From Prevotella pallens ATCC 700821 (GTDB lineage Bacteria; Bacteroidota; Bacteroidia; Bacteroidales; Bacteroidaceae), in the NCBI RefSeq assembly GCF_000220255.1, contig NZ_GL982513.1:2250989-2290951 (forward strand): a stretch of DNA of 39,963 bases, in the 5' to 3' direction. Positions within the stretch are counted from its first letter, which is position 1. The number at the start of each line of letters is the position of its first letter. The position numbers and the translations under genes are program-made. This document shows, piece after piece, positions 1-8,438 of this stretch. A model generated the notes under the pieces. That model had not been told where the DNA came from. It made no database searches and saw only the letters and a list, made by a program, of their open reading frames with translations.

Positions 1-185
1 AATTATTATTTTCCTCTTTTATTATTATAAAATTTCAAGGAATAATTGTTTTGTTGTTTGCGTTACACACGGAAGTTGATTTTTCTGAAGATTTACATCT
101 TCAAAATCGTTAAAAGAAAGCAATGTAAGCCGTGTTTTTATTCAAAAATTCACAGTAGTTGTTCGTTACTAATATTGTAATTTTG

Positions 186-193
186 TATATTTG
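186..193 (+). promoter_or_regulatory. Candidate -7 promoter element for the LRR-like gene
   Basis: TATATTTG matches the Bacteroidetes -7 consensus TAnnTTTG and lies 63 bp before the ATG at 257. No convincing TTTG -33 box is present 19-21 bp upstream, so the call rests on one box. Confidence 0.45.
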
Positions 194-256
194 CAAACAA
201 CAATTTAATTCACCACAGCAAAGAATTTAGTAATAATATTCAGATAAAGCATTCTT

Positions 257-1123
257 ATGGAAGAATACATCTTTAAAAAGGAATACTTCGGCAGAAACTA
301 TACGTTTATGCAGGTGCGCATAGAACAAATACCAGACGCTACTTACATAAAGAAAAATGGAATAGACGGAGTTATTGTGATAACAGACACACCAAATGAA
401 GTGGTAAGCAACATAAAGAATATTTCTACATTGCAAGAATTAAGAGGTTTAGACTTAAATTCATACACCTATAAAGACCTTAACGACTTGTTGTGTCTAA
501 GAAAATTAGAATATTTAAGAATGGAAGGAAAATGCGAAAGTAATATCCCATTTTCTTCTTTATCTTTGCTTCAATGTGTATATCTGAATTATAATAAAAA
601 GAATTGTGCTTCCATTTTTGAATGTAAACAGCTGGAAAATATCTTCATTGACAACTATTCTGAAACATCGTCAAAAGCTTTTTCTACCTTTAAGAATGCG
701 AAAAGAATAGGTTTGATTAAGAGTAAAATAACTGAGTTTGAAGCAATACATAATTTGCATCAACTAGAACATATTGGAATAGGCTACAATTCTAAAATGG
801 AATCAATTAGTTGGCTAAGGAATAATAACTCCTTAACATCACTCGGTTTTCAGAATTGTAAGAAGATAAAAGATTGGGAGGAAATTGGAAGTTTAGGAAA
901 GATAGAGAGAATAATTTTAGAAAATTGTGGAGAGATACCATCTTTGAGTTTCCTACAAAATATTTCGAGTTTAAAAGAGCTTAGAATTATAGGTTCAACA
1001 AGTATTGGAGATGGAAAAATAAAAGAACTAATGCACCTTCCAAACCTAAAGCATATATTTGTACCAATAAAAAAAGAATACGATATTACCTTAGACGAAC
1101 TAACTGCATATAACAATAATTAG
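257..1123 (+). CDS. Leucine-rich-repeat-like protein of unknown function
   Basis: A 288-residue protein with no signal peptide or membrane segment, so probably cytoplasmic. From about residue 59 to 275 it shows roughly ten repeats spaced 21-25 residues, each starting with an L/I-x-x-L-x-x-L/I core. Examples are LRKLEYLRMEG (81-91), LHQLEHIGIGYN (167-178) and LPNLKHIFVP (261-270). The cores are degenerate and are not the canonical LxxLxLxxN type. The first ~55 residues are a non-repeat cap. The ATG at 257 follows a TATATTTG box at 186. The gene stands alone and is separated from the opposite-strand T9SS cluster by a terminator. LRR folds usually bind proteins, but no partner or function can be named. 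Confidence 0.7.
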   Translation: MEEYIFKKEYFGRNYTFMQVRIEQIPDATYIKKNGIDGVIVITDTPNEVVSNIKNISTLQELRGLDLNSYTYKDLNDLLCLRKLEYLRMEGKCESNIPFSSLSLLQCVYLNYNKKNCASIFECKQLENIFIDNYSETSSKAFSTFKNAKRIGLIKSKITEFEAIHNLHQLEHIGIGYNSKMESISWLRNNNSLTSLGFQNCKKIKDWEEIGSLGKIERIILENCGEIPSLSFLQNISSLKELRIIGSTSIGDGKIKELMHLPNLKHIFVPIKKEYDITLDELTAYNNN

Positions 1124-1280
1124 GTGGAGTTTCAACTTTCAAAAAGTAAGATAGCGTTCTAAAATGTATGCAAGTTGGTTTTTGGGGATTGTATTTCTAC
1201 TGTTATAGCGCAAAAAACATGATTTTACACTCTTTTTGGGGGAATATGCCACATTGTTGGATTGATAAGTGAGAGAAATT

Positions 1281-1321
1281 AAAAAAGCAAGCGTACAGAA
1301 CTTAAATCTGATACGCTTGCT
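1281..1321 (-). terminator. Rho-independent terminator of the four-gene T9SS cargo cluster
   Basis: A perfect 10-bp stem (AGCAAGCGTA at 1286-1295 pairing with TACGCTTGCT at 1312-1321) encloses a 16-nt loop. Read on the minus strand it is followed by a run of six T (A run at 1281-1286 on the plus strand). It lies 48 nt past the stop codon at 1369. Confidence 0.8.
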
Positions 1322-1368
1322 AAAATAAAAATATTATAACATATTGCTTTTGTAAATGCGCGAATATT

Positions 1369-3153
1369 CTATTTTAGAACCATCTTCTTAACAAAAGTTT
1401 TACCGCCATCTACACATTTTATAATGTATACACCGCTTGGAATAGCATGGTTAGGAACTTCTACACCATAAATATTGTAAATAAATACCTTTCCAGCGAA
1501 ACCATTCACATTAAGCGTACCATTAGCAAATGTAAATTCAGGTACAAGAAGCGTGCTGTTTTCTGTAATAGATGTTGGTGTATATGGTTCAACTTTCGTT
1601 TCTGCTGCGTTTTCTATCTCGCCTTTGCTGTTGAGCAATAAAGCCACAAGATACAAATTATCGACATTTTGCACATTGCCAGGAACCTCAAGTCGAGCAG
1701 CATATTCTATAGTTTCGTCTGCTTTTACACTTCGAGGAATGCTTCCATCTACTCCATAATAGCTGTAATTCATACGTGCTACGTGGTCCATATCAATAGA
1801 AGCGTAGCCAGGAAGATTTTCAAAACCGCCCATTTGACCACGTGAACCACCTGAATAGTTGTTAGCTTGCTTGTAGCCTTTAATACCATTTTCAATCAGA
1901 ACATACGAAATTTTATATTTCAAACCTTGTTCCTCAGCAAAAAATGTTGTAGAAGCTTTTGCATCGATAACCCTTTTTGTGTTATCAGTAAAGCTTGCTG
2001 TAACTTCTACTCCTACATGTGGAGGTATAGCAACAGCTTTATTGTGCATAACTTCTAATGTTCCAGCTTCTGGAGAAGTAGAATTTCTTAAGTTACGATT
2101 GACATAACAAGAAGGATAGCCATTGAATTTCAGGTAACTATACGTATTAGTTTCTAAGTTATCGCTCTTGTGAACGGCAATACCAATAAAGGTTTCTGGA
2201 TATTTTTCTGCCATGTAGCGGAAAGCAACAATACCACGTGGACACCAACCACACCATGTTCCTGTACCTTCTTCCACAACAAAACGCTGTTTTGGAACAG
2301 AACCTTTAACCTTTACATTTGTATAATCGATATTATTTCCAGCGTATGCGTCAGCCTCATCATCAACACTTATAAGGTTGAATTTTACAGTATGAGCACC
2401 ATCTTTATTAAATCCGGGATAGTTTATAGTGAATGTTTTCTCCACATTAGCTCCCATAACGGTTTTAAATTCAACTACTTTCTCTTCGACATTGTCTATA
2501 GTATAGCTCACTTTTAATTTATGAGCGACACGTGGACTTAAATTTATTACACCAAATTCGAATTTACAAGGTGTTCCTTTCTTAACAATTACATTTCTAT
2601 CAGCATAAAGCCACAAGTCTTTAGGCATATCTTCACCAGATATTTGTGCCTGAATTGTTAGTGCAAGAGCCTCATAATTTTGGTCGGTAGCATAATTTTT
2701 CCAGCCATCACCTAAGTCTGCCCAACAAGCATTTGGTGAATACATTTCTGAACGTCCCATAGATTTGTTATCGCCATTGTAACTATAACCAATATAGAAC
2801 GCATCTCCGTCTATGGTATAAGCAGAACTTAGTTTAACGTTGTTCCAACCATTAAAAAGATTGCCTGCTGTTTTTACAACAGAACTTTCACCATTAAGAT
2901 TCTTTGTAATAAATACCTTTACATTTCGTGCCATTGCAGCCAAACCTATTCTAACAGTAGAAATAGTTTTCCCCTTATATAGTTTAGCAACATCTGCAGG
3001 AATATAAATTGCACCTTTAGCACTGGTCTTACTACCAAATTCGCCAGTTATCTTATTATTACAATATCCCCAATAGCAATTGCTTGAGAATGCTTGTGCT
3101 TCTATAGATACGAAACTAAGAAGCAACAAGAAAAGAAATACAGTTTTTTTCAT
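1369..3153 (-). CDS. Secreted Omp28-like protein with thioredoxin-type CGWC motif and T9SS sorting domain
   Basis: A 594-residue exported protein. Residues 1-20 are a signal peptide (MKK, then a hydrophobic stretch ending EAQA). Residues ~35-170 form a beta-rich domain, ~175-285 look like a CARDB-type beta-sandwich, and ~288-400 carry a thioredoxin-like module. That module has EEGTGTWCGWCPRG with the redox pair C301/C304, and a later NGYPSCYVNR segment (~344-353) that matches the cis-proline region of Omp28-family proteins. The last ~70 residues (GKVFIYNIYGVEV...SGVYIIK...KMVLK) are a type A C-terminal sorting domain, implying export by T9SS. It is the last gene of a four-gene run, 10 nt after its neighbour and just before a terminator. 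A surface or secreted thiol-disulphide role is inferred. Confidence 0.85.
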   Translation of the reverse strand: MKKTVFLFLLLLSFVSIEAQAFSSNCYWGYCNNKITGEFGSKTSAKGAIYIPADVAKLYKGKTISTVRIGLAAMARNVKVFITKNLNGESSVVKTAGNLFNGWNNVKLSSAYTIDGDAFYIGYSYNGDNKSMGRSEMYSPNACWADLGDGWKNYATDQNYEALALTIQAQISGEDMPKDLWLYADRNVIVKKGTPCKFEFGVINLSPRVAHKLKVSYTIDNVEEKVVEFKTVMGANVEKTFTINYPGFNKDGAHTVKFNLISVDDEADAYAGNNIDYTNVKVKGSVPKQRFVVEEGTGTWCGWCPRGIVAFRYMAEKYPETFIGIAVHKSDNLETNTYSYLKFNGYPSCYVNRNLRNSTSPEAGTLEVMHNKAVAIPPHVGVEVTASFTDNTKRVIDAKASTTFFAEEQGLKYKISYVLIENGIKGYKQANNYSGGSRGQMGGFENLPGYASIDMDHVARMNYSYYGVDGSIPRSVKADETIEYAARLEVPGNVQNVDNLYLVALLLNSKGEIENAAETKVEPYTPTSITENSTLLVPEFTFANGTLNVNGFAGKVFIYNIYGVEVPNHAIPSGVYIIKCVDGGKTFVKKMVLK

Positions 3154-3163
3154 ATTATTTTAA

Positions 3164-5095
3164 TTAATGGGTTATACAAATTTTTTGTGTAACAGTTGCT
3201 TTTCCATTTGTAGCCTTTAATATATAAAAACCATCTTTCAACAGATTTGCGTTCACACTTCGTCCAGAAATATCGTAAACATTAACCAATTGCCACCCTT
3301 TAGACATTAATATTTTCCCATTTACTACACTGAGAATATTATTGTTAGCGGTTGTTGGTTGTTCGTATATGCCTGTTGGATCCATACAAGGAGTTTGCGT
3401 TGTATTATAAATAGTGCGTCTTTCTACATTCATATCGTAGTTATTAACAAACGATACAACACGCATATTCTTTACATTCCATTCTGGTTTTATAGTTACC
3501 GAATAGTTTTTCTCAAAATCGTAGCCCGAAATATCGAGTGCATCTCCCCACGCATTTTTACTAAGAACAGCTCTTAACACTCCATTTTGTATGTAAGTGT
3601 CTTTGCCTTCTTGTTGTTTACTGGTTATATTGTCTTCTACTAACCACGTAGTTAGACGTAAATCAGTTTGTAATGGCATTTCGTTTGTTCCAGCATGTCC
3701 ACTAACTTTTACATTCATTTGCGTACCATTTACTTTTGGTTCAGCCTTCAGTGTAACGAAAGAATATACATCTTTGGCTAAATCAATGAATTTAGTAACA
3801 GCTTCACCGTCTGAAATAAAGTAAGCAGGTCCTGGATCTTCCAGTCCACTAACAATAATTCGGTCTACTGCTATAGCAGGAACAAAAGTTTTAGATTTAC
3901 CATATAACTGTTCGTATTCGGTTTCTTCAGGAATACGGAATTGATCTTTATGTTGCTTATAGTCGAGATGATGCTTTACACGAACAACATCTTCGCGCGA
4001 ACCTAAAATTTCGTTATATACCTCGTCTGCCGTTGTGCATTCATTATATCCTTCAGAAGTAAATTCCTCAAAGAGTACAGAACGTTCTACAGGACTTGTT
4101 CCTTCTTTCATAGAAAAACCTTTTTGTTCTGCCGAATTATCTGTTACATCTGGATCGGTTGCTCCATTCACTTTTGTAATAGTAAAAGAAGCTGTAAAGT
4201 TTCCCTCTGCAGGAATAGAGATATTGTCTAACTTTATTTTCTGAGGTTCATTATTTGGAACATTGAAACCATCGAGTACAACCTCTTTACTCTGTAGACC
4301 TTTAGCCGAAACTGTTACTGTAAGAGAGTTGATGGGAGTTAATCCGTTATTCTGAATATAGGCAATATACGTTTTCGGCTTATTCTGTTCTACATATTCT
4401 CCCCCATCATCAGATGTTAATCTCATCAGCGATACATCGTTGTTGGGGACATTAGTACCTGAAACAATGGCGCGAATACAAATGTTTCTACCTATTCCGT
4501 TCGTATTGTTAAACCAATTCATATCGTAACCATACCAGTTTTTACCAGGTACAGCATAGCGACTATCATCGAATAACAAGCAATCGTAGTCCTCTCCATC
4601 GTTCAAATAAAGAATATAGCCAATGTAAAGATTCATATCCTTCTTGATGGTTACCGGATTTTTAAAGCTCATTTTGTTCCAGCCGTCTTTGTAATTTGCT
4701 GTAGCTCCTTGTGCTAATGTGGTTCCACGCATATCCTTCAGATCGGTACAAATAAAGTATTCCGCCATGTGTCCTCGTTTAGGACTAATAGCAAATTCTA
4801 TTGATTCTATTTTATCGCCAACATATTTATTTAATACGTCTGCTGAAAGATATGTAGCAGCATGATAAGTGTGTGAACCTGTTATTTGTGCAATAAGTCC
4901 TCGACTAACATCTGTAGTACAATAACCAATGCGCATTTTTTCTTTAGATTCTGATGCTGTTCTACTCTGGTTTGAAGATTTAAGAGCCCTCAATTTAAAG
5001 GTTCCTTCGTTTGCTGTTTGAGCAAACAAGCCTCCCCCCGTAAAGGGAAGGCTTGCCAAAAATGACAGAAATATATATTTTCTGATAGCGTTCAT
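3164..5095 (-). CDS. Secreted Omp28-like paralogue with degenerate thiol motif and T9SS sorting domain
   Basis: A 643-residue protein with a signal peptide (about 1-25, ending LFAQ). It has the same order of parts as the downstream gene: an N-terminal beta domain (~55-212), a CARDB-like sandwich (~218-330), an Omp28-like module (~336-480) and a C-terminal sorting domain (~570-643, with VNVYDISGRSV and KDGFYILKA). The module keeps LFEEFTSEGYNEC (341-353), where the neighbour has the CGWC pair. Here only C353 remains, so the dithiol is lost. The KTFVPAIAVDR segment matches the neighbour's GYPSCYVNR region. The start lies 2 nt after the upstream stop, indicating tight coupling. The protein is probably a structural or binding paralogue rather than an active redox protein. 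Confidence 0.82.
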   Translation of the reverse strand: MNAIRKYIFLSFLASLPFTGGGLFAQTANEGTFKLRALKSSNQSRTASESKEKMRIGYCTTDVSRGLIAQITGSHTYHAATYLSADVLNKYVGDKIESIEFAISPKRGHMAEYFICTDLKDMRGTTLAQGATANYKDGWNKMSFKNPVTIKKDMNLYIGYILYLNDGEDYDCLLFDDSRYAVPGKNWYGYDMNWFNNTNGIGRNICIRAIVSGTNVPNNDVSLMRLTSDDGGEYVEQNKPKTYIAYIQNNGLTPINSLTVTVSAKGLQSKEVVLDGFNVPNNEPQKIKLDNISIPAEGNFTASFTITKVNGATDPDVTDNSAEQKGFSMKEGTSPVERSVLFEEFTSEGYNECTTADEVYNEILGSREDVVRVKHHLDYKQHKDQFRIPEETEYEQLYGKSKTFVPAIAVDRIIVSGLEDPGPAYFISDGEAVTKFIDLAKDVYSFVTLKAEPKVNGTQMNVKVSGHAGTNEMPLQTDLRLTTWLVEDNITSKQQEGKDTYIQNGVLRAVLSKNAWGDALDISGYDFEKNYSVTIKPEWNVKNMRVVSFVNNYDMNVERRTIYNTTQTPCMDPTGIYEQPTTANNNILSVVNGKILMSKGWQLVNVYDISGRSVNANLLKDGFYILKATNGKATVTQKICITH

Positions 5096-5097
5096 TG

Positions 5098-8000
5098 TTA
5101 TTTTACATTAAGTTTCACACTTGTAGCAACACCATTTGTATCGATAGTACGAACGATATAAAGTCCAGTAGGCAGATTTACTTTGGTGCGTCCATTGGCA
5201 ATTGCATTAATAGTCTTAACCAATTTACCATCTACAGAATAGAAATTAGCTACCTTGATTGTTTTATCGAAGGTTATAATATCTGTATTTGTGTTGTAGA
5301 AGAATGTTCCACTTGCTACATTTGCATTGCTGATATTATTTGCTACATCGAAACCAAGATATAATACAGGAGCTGAATTGTAAGCATGCGATTTTGTCTT
5401 ATCGAATGGAGAAGCTTCTGCGTACTCTAACATTCTGTAAACATTAGAAGCGTTAGAATTAAACACTTTATACACTGCACAGAACATAAGGTTAGATGGA
5501 ACTGCACCTTCTTTCTCGAATACAACAATCAAATTCTTAGTCTTATCGTACTTAAATGGAGTGTTTAGGTCGAATGCTAATATATTGTTACGTCCTGGTT
5601 CGAGTGTAAATGTACCATCGTAAACGAGTGTTAATTCATCGTTTGATAACCATTGAGAGCTAGAAGTGTAAGATTCTTTATCTGTGTGAGCAAGATATAT
5701 CTTAGCATTGAAAGGATCTGTTCTATCTGTCAGGTTATCGTTAGCATTGTAAATGTAACCTAAGCGTTTGATATTTCCATCTTTGTCTGCCTTTATTTCT
5801 GATGCAAGATAAATAGATTGAGTTCTTTCGTAAGTATCGCTGTTCATAGAAGGACCGTGTGTATCTTCTGATTCGTCCTTTCCACTAGTAACAATATTAG
5901 TCCATGGTGTAGTTCCTTCTGGATTTACTTTTATGCGAGTAACAGCAGTTTTATCGTTGCTATGTTCTTGGTCGCCTTCAAGTTCAACTACTGCATAGAA
6001 ATCGAACATACCATCTTTAGTAGGATTAAATGTTACAGGAATTTCAGCAATCTTACCAGCTTCTAATGTTGGAACGTTTTTAGTTTCGCCAACAAGAGTT
6101 TCTCTACCTTCATCATCGCAGAAAATTTTAATACTATACTTACTTTGAGTTTTAGAACCAACGTTTCTAACCTTTACAGTACACTTGTTGTCATAGCCAA
6201 CAACAGCTTCTTGAATACCATTTATAGTGAATGCCTTTAAGTCGTTATCAGCAACATAGTCTACATTAAGACCGAATAATCTGAAGTTGTTATACTGACT
6301 GTGAGTAGCAACAGACATTCCAAAATAATATGTTCCATCGGTTGGAGCTGTAAACATATCTTCTAAAACTTCGCGAGTATACATATTCTTATAAGAATAA
6401 TCTTTTTCTTCGCGAATTACTGTAGCATCTTTTGTATCTTCTCCGTTTGTTCCCATTGTTAGTTTCAGGTCGAAAGGAGTCTCCTTTTGATGTGCATAGA
6501 AGTCTGTAGTAATACGATATGTCTTTCCACCTTCGAGTTTAAGAGGAGGTGAAGTAACAAAACCTTCTGCTTCTTTATAGTTGCTATATCCGATTAAGCA
6601 TTTAGAATCTTCATCGTATCCTCCACAATAATAGAAGTATATAGATTGAGTAGCTGGACAGTTCCAACGGTTAGCATCGTCTTGAGTTGCGAAATTAAGT
6701 TTGATAGGAGTTTTTAATGCACTACCAGCCATAATTCCTTCAGATTCTGCGACCTCACCTTCACCAGCATTACTCTTAGCCATAATCTTGTAAGAGTACT
6801 TTTGTTGTTCGCCTAAAGTATTATCTTCATATTTGGTTCCTGTCAAATCTTTTGCCACAACAACATTATCAGGCATACGTGTTATGGTGTAAGTAAGCTC
6901 TGATTCATTAATAAAACCATTATTTAAGCCTTTAGTAGGAGCTTCCCAAGATAGTTCTATGCCTGTACCTTTCTTCTTTATTTGAATATTTTGCACTGCA
7001 CCAGGAACGTCTACGCCCATATAGCAACGTATGCTATCGGGTACACCTTTTTCGCCAGCAACACGAGAAGCTACAACATAATATGTATTGACACCTTTGT
7101 ATGGATTTGCATCAACGTATTGCATTGGTTGTCCCATTTTGTTTGTAGCATCAATTGTTGCAATAAGATCTGCATTAGCAGTAGAAAGTAAGGTTTCTGT
7201 AGATGTTAGTTCTGTAGTTGCTACATTTGGTTTTTTGCGATAAACCAAAACTTCTTTAAGGTCTGAAAGGTCTGTTCCATTCCATGCTTTGGTTGGATTT
7301 TCCCATTTAATAGTATCATTCATTGCCCCATTAACATCAGCACGCGCATCAAGTTTTGATACTTGTGCAGGAGCTGTGCGGCTATCAGCTTCCATATATG
7401 GAATAGTAAGACCAACAAAAGAGTTGCCAATGTTGAACCATGACTTACCTTCGTACACACCTGTGGCTAAGTTAATAGTATAAAGGGTTGTTGCTCCATA
7501 ATCGCCTACAGGAATCCACCAAAGATTTCCTGTTGTAAAGTCGAAGCTCATAGTACCAAAATATTTCTGGATAAAGGTTTCGCCCCATTGACTTTTACAT
7601 TCAGTTACACTAACCTCGTTGAAATCGGAGTTGAATTTAACAAGTTCTGTTCCTACTACAGATTGGTCTTGTTCGCTCTTTGCTTTTGGACGAAGCATAT
7701 AACAGTTACCATCATAATCGAAACTGAAATTATAGTAAACTCTATTAAAGTCTTGAACTTTAGAGAATTCACCTGTATTTTTATCGATTGTGTAAAGCAC
7801 AGAGTAGGCATTCACTATTTTCTCTTCACCATCTATTATTTGTGTTTCATAGTCTTTACCAAGTCCGTAGATTTCTTTGGTCTTTGGATCATAACTCAAT
7901 GCGTACACATCATAGCCAATATACCATCTGTTCTTTTCAGTATCGTTAAATTTGTAGATGGTAGTTGTATCGCCTGTAGCAACATTTAGCTTAGCAAAAT

Positions 8001-8388
8001 ACAATGGATGTACGCCATAAGTATAGGTTTGGGCAATAATTGCGTAGCAATCTTTTCCATCGAATGCTGAACAATATAGACCGTATGCCTGATGTTGGTC
8101 ATCTTCTGGTGTAAAATTCTTTAGCGTTGTATAGTCAGAAGCCTTGCCAGTGCGGAACTTTATCCAGCCTCGTTTCTTGTCCTGACTTACTAATTGTCCC
8201 GCATACATAGTAATTCCCTTGGCTTTATCATCAATAGCTTGTGGAGTACGATGAGGCGGAGCCATCATTAGTGGTGCCGAAGATTTTTCTCCGAGCTTAG
8301 GGAAACTGTTTGTGGTAGTTTGTCCGAAAGCAGGAATAGCAGCCAAACTAGCGAACAAAAAACCAGTTAAATAAGAAAGATGTTTCAT
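5098..8388 (-). CDS. Giant secreted T9SS cargo protein: propeller-like, Fn3, jelly-roll and CARDB-like domains
   Basis: A 1096-residue exported protein whose signal peptide ends near residue 22 (PAFGQ). Residues ~90-335 contain repeated short motifs such as YALSYDPKTKEIYGLG and YTIDKNTGEF, typical of beta-propeller-like surface proteins. Residues ~340-555 hold two fibronectin type III-like domains. Residues ~560-710 resemble the choice-of-anchor J/MAM-type jelly roll (FVTSPPLKLEGGKTYRI). Residues ~715-825 are CARDB-like. The C-terminal ~70 residues (VANFYSVDGKLVK...LPTGLYIVRT) form a T9SS type A sorting domain. It is a paralogue, with the same domain order, of the gene immediately upstream, and both belong to the same transcription run. 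Binding or adhesion is the likely role, with ligand unknown. No catalytic motif was recognised. Confidence 0.82.
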   Translation of the reverse strand: MKHLSYLTGFLFASLAAIPAFGQTTTNSFPKLGEKSSAPLMMAPPHRTPQAIDDKAKGITMYAGQLVSQDKKRGWIKFRTGKASDYTTLKNFTPEDDQHQAYGLYCSAFDGKDCYAIIAQTYTYGVHPLYFAKLNVATGDTTTIYKFNDTEKNRWYIGYDVYALSYDPKTKEIYGLGKDYETQIIDGEEKIVNAYSVLYTIDKNTGEFSKVQDFNRVYYNFSFDYDGNCYMLRPKAKSEQDQSVVGTELVKFNSDFNEVSVTECKSQWGETFIQKYFGTMSFDFTTGNLWWIPVGDYGATTLYTINLATGVYEGKSWFNIGNSFVGLTIPYMEADSRTAPAQVSKLDARADVNGAMNDTIKWENPTKAWNGTDLSDLKEVLVYRKKPNVATTELTSTETLLSTANADLIATIDATNKMGQPMQYVDANPYKGVNTYYVVASRVAGEKGVPDSIRCYMGVDVPGAVQNIQIKKKGTGIELSWEAPTKGLNNGFINESELTYTITRMPDNVVVAKDLTGTKYEDNTLGEQQKYSYKIMAKSNAGEGEVAESEGIMAGSALKTPIKLNFATQDDANRWNCPATQSIYFYYCGGYDEDSKCLIGYSNYKEAEGFVTSPPLKLEGGKTYRITTDFYAHQKETPFDLKLTMGTNGEDTKDATVIREEKDYSYKNMYTREVLEDMFTAPTDGTYYFGMSVATHSQYNNFRLFGLNVDYVADNDLKAFTINGIQEAVVGYDNKCTVKVRNVGSKTQSKYSIKIFCDDEGRETLVGETKNVPTLEAGKIAEIPVTFNPTKDGMFDFYAVVELEGDQEHSNDKTAVTRIKVNPEGTTPWTNIVTSGKDESEDTHGPSMNSDTYERTQSIYLASEIKADKDGNIKRLGYIYNANDNLTDRTDPFNAKIYLAHTDKESYTSSSQWLSNDELTLVYDGTFTLEPGRNNILAFDLNTPFKYDKTKNLIVVFEKEGAVPSNLMFCAVYKVFNSNASNVYRMLEYAEASPFDKTKSHAYNSAPVLYLGFDVANNISNANVASGTFFYNTNTDIITFDKTIKVANFYSVDGKLVKTINAIANGRTKVNLPTGLYIVRTIDTNGVATSVKLNVK

Positions 8389-8438
8389 GTTTAAAATGAT
8401 TTAATGTGAAAATGGAATATTGTTTAATTATAATAAAT

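Noticed and set aside
66..140. Possible terminator or structured RNA at the left edge (ACACGG at 66-71 with CCGTGT at 130-135, then T5; inner hairpin GAAGAT-ttac-ATCTTC at 87-102)
   Set aside because: The outer stem is only 6 bp around a long loop and the upstream gene is not in the window, so it could be chance.
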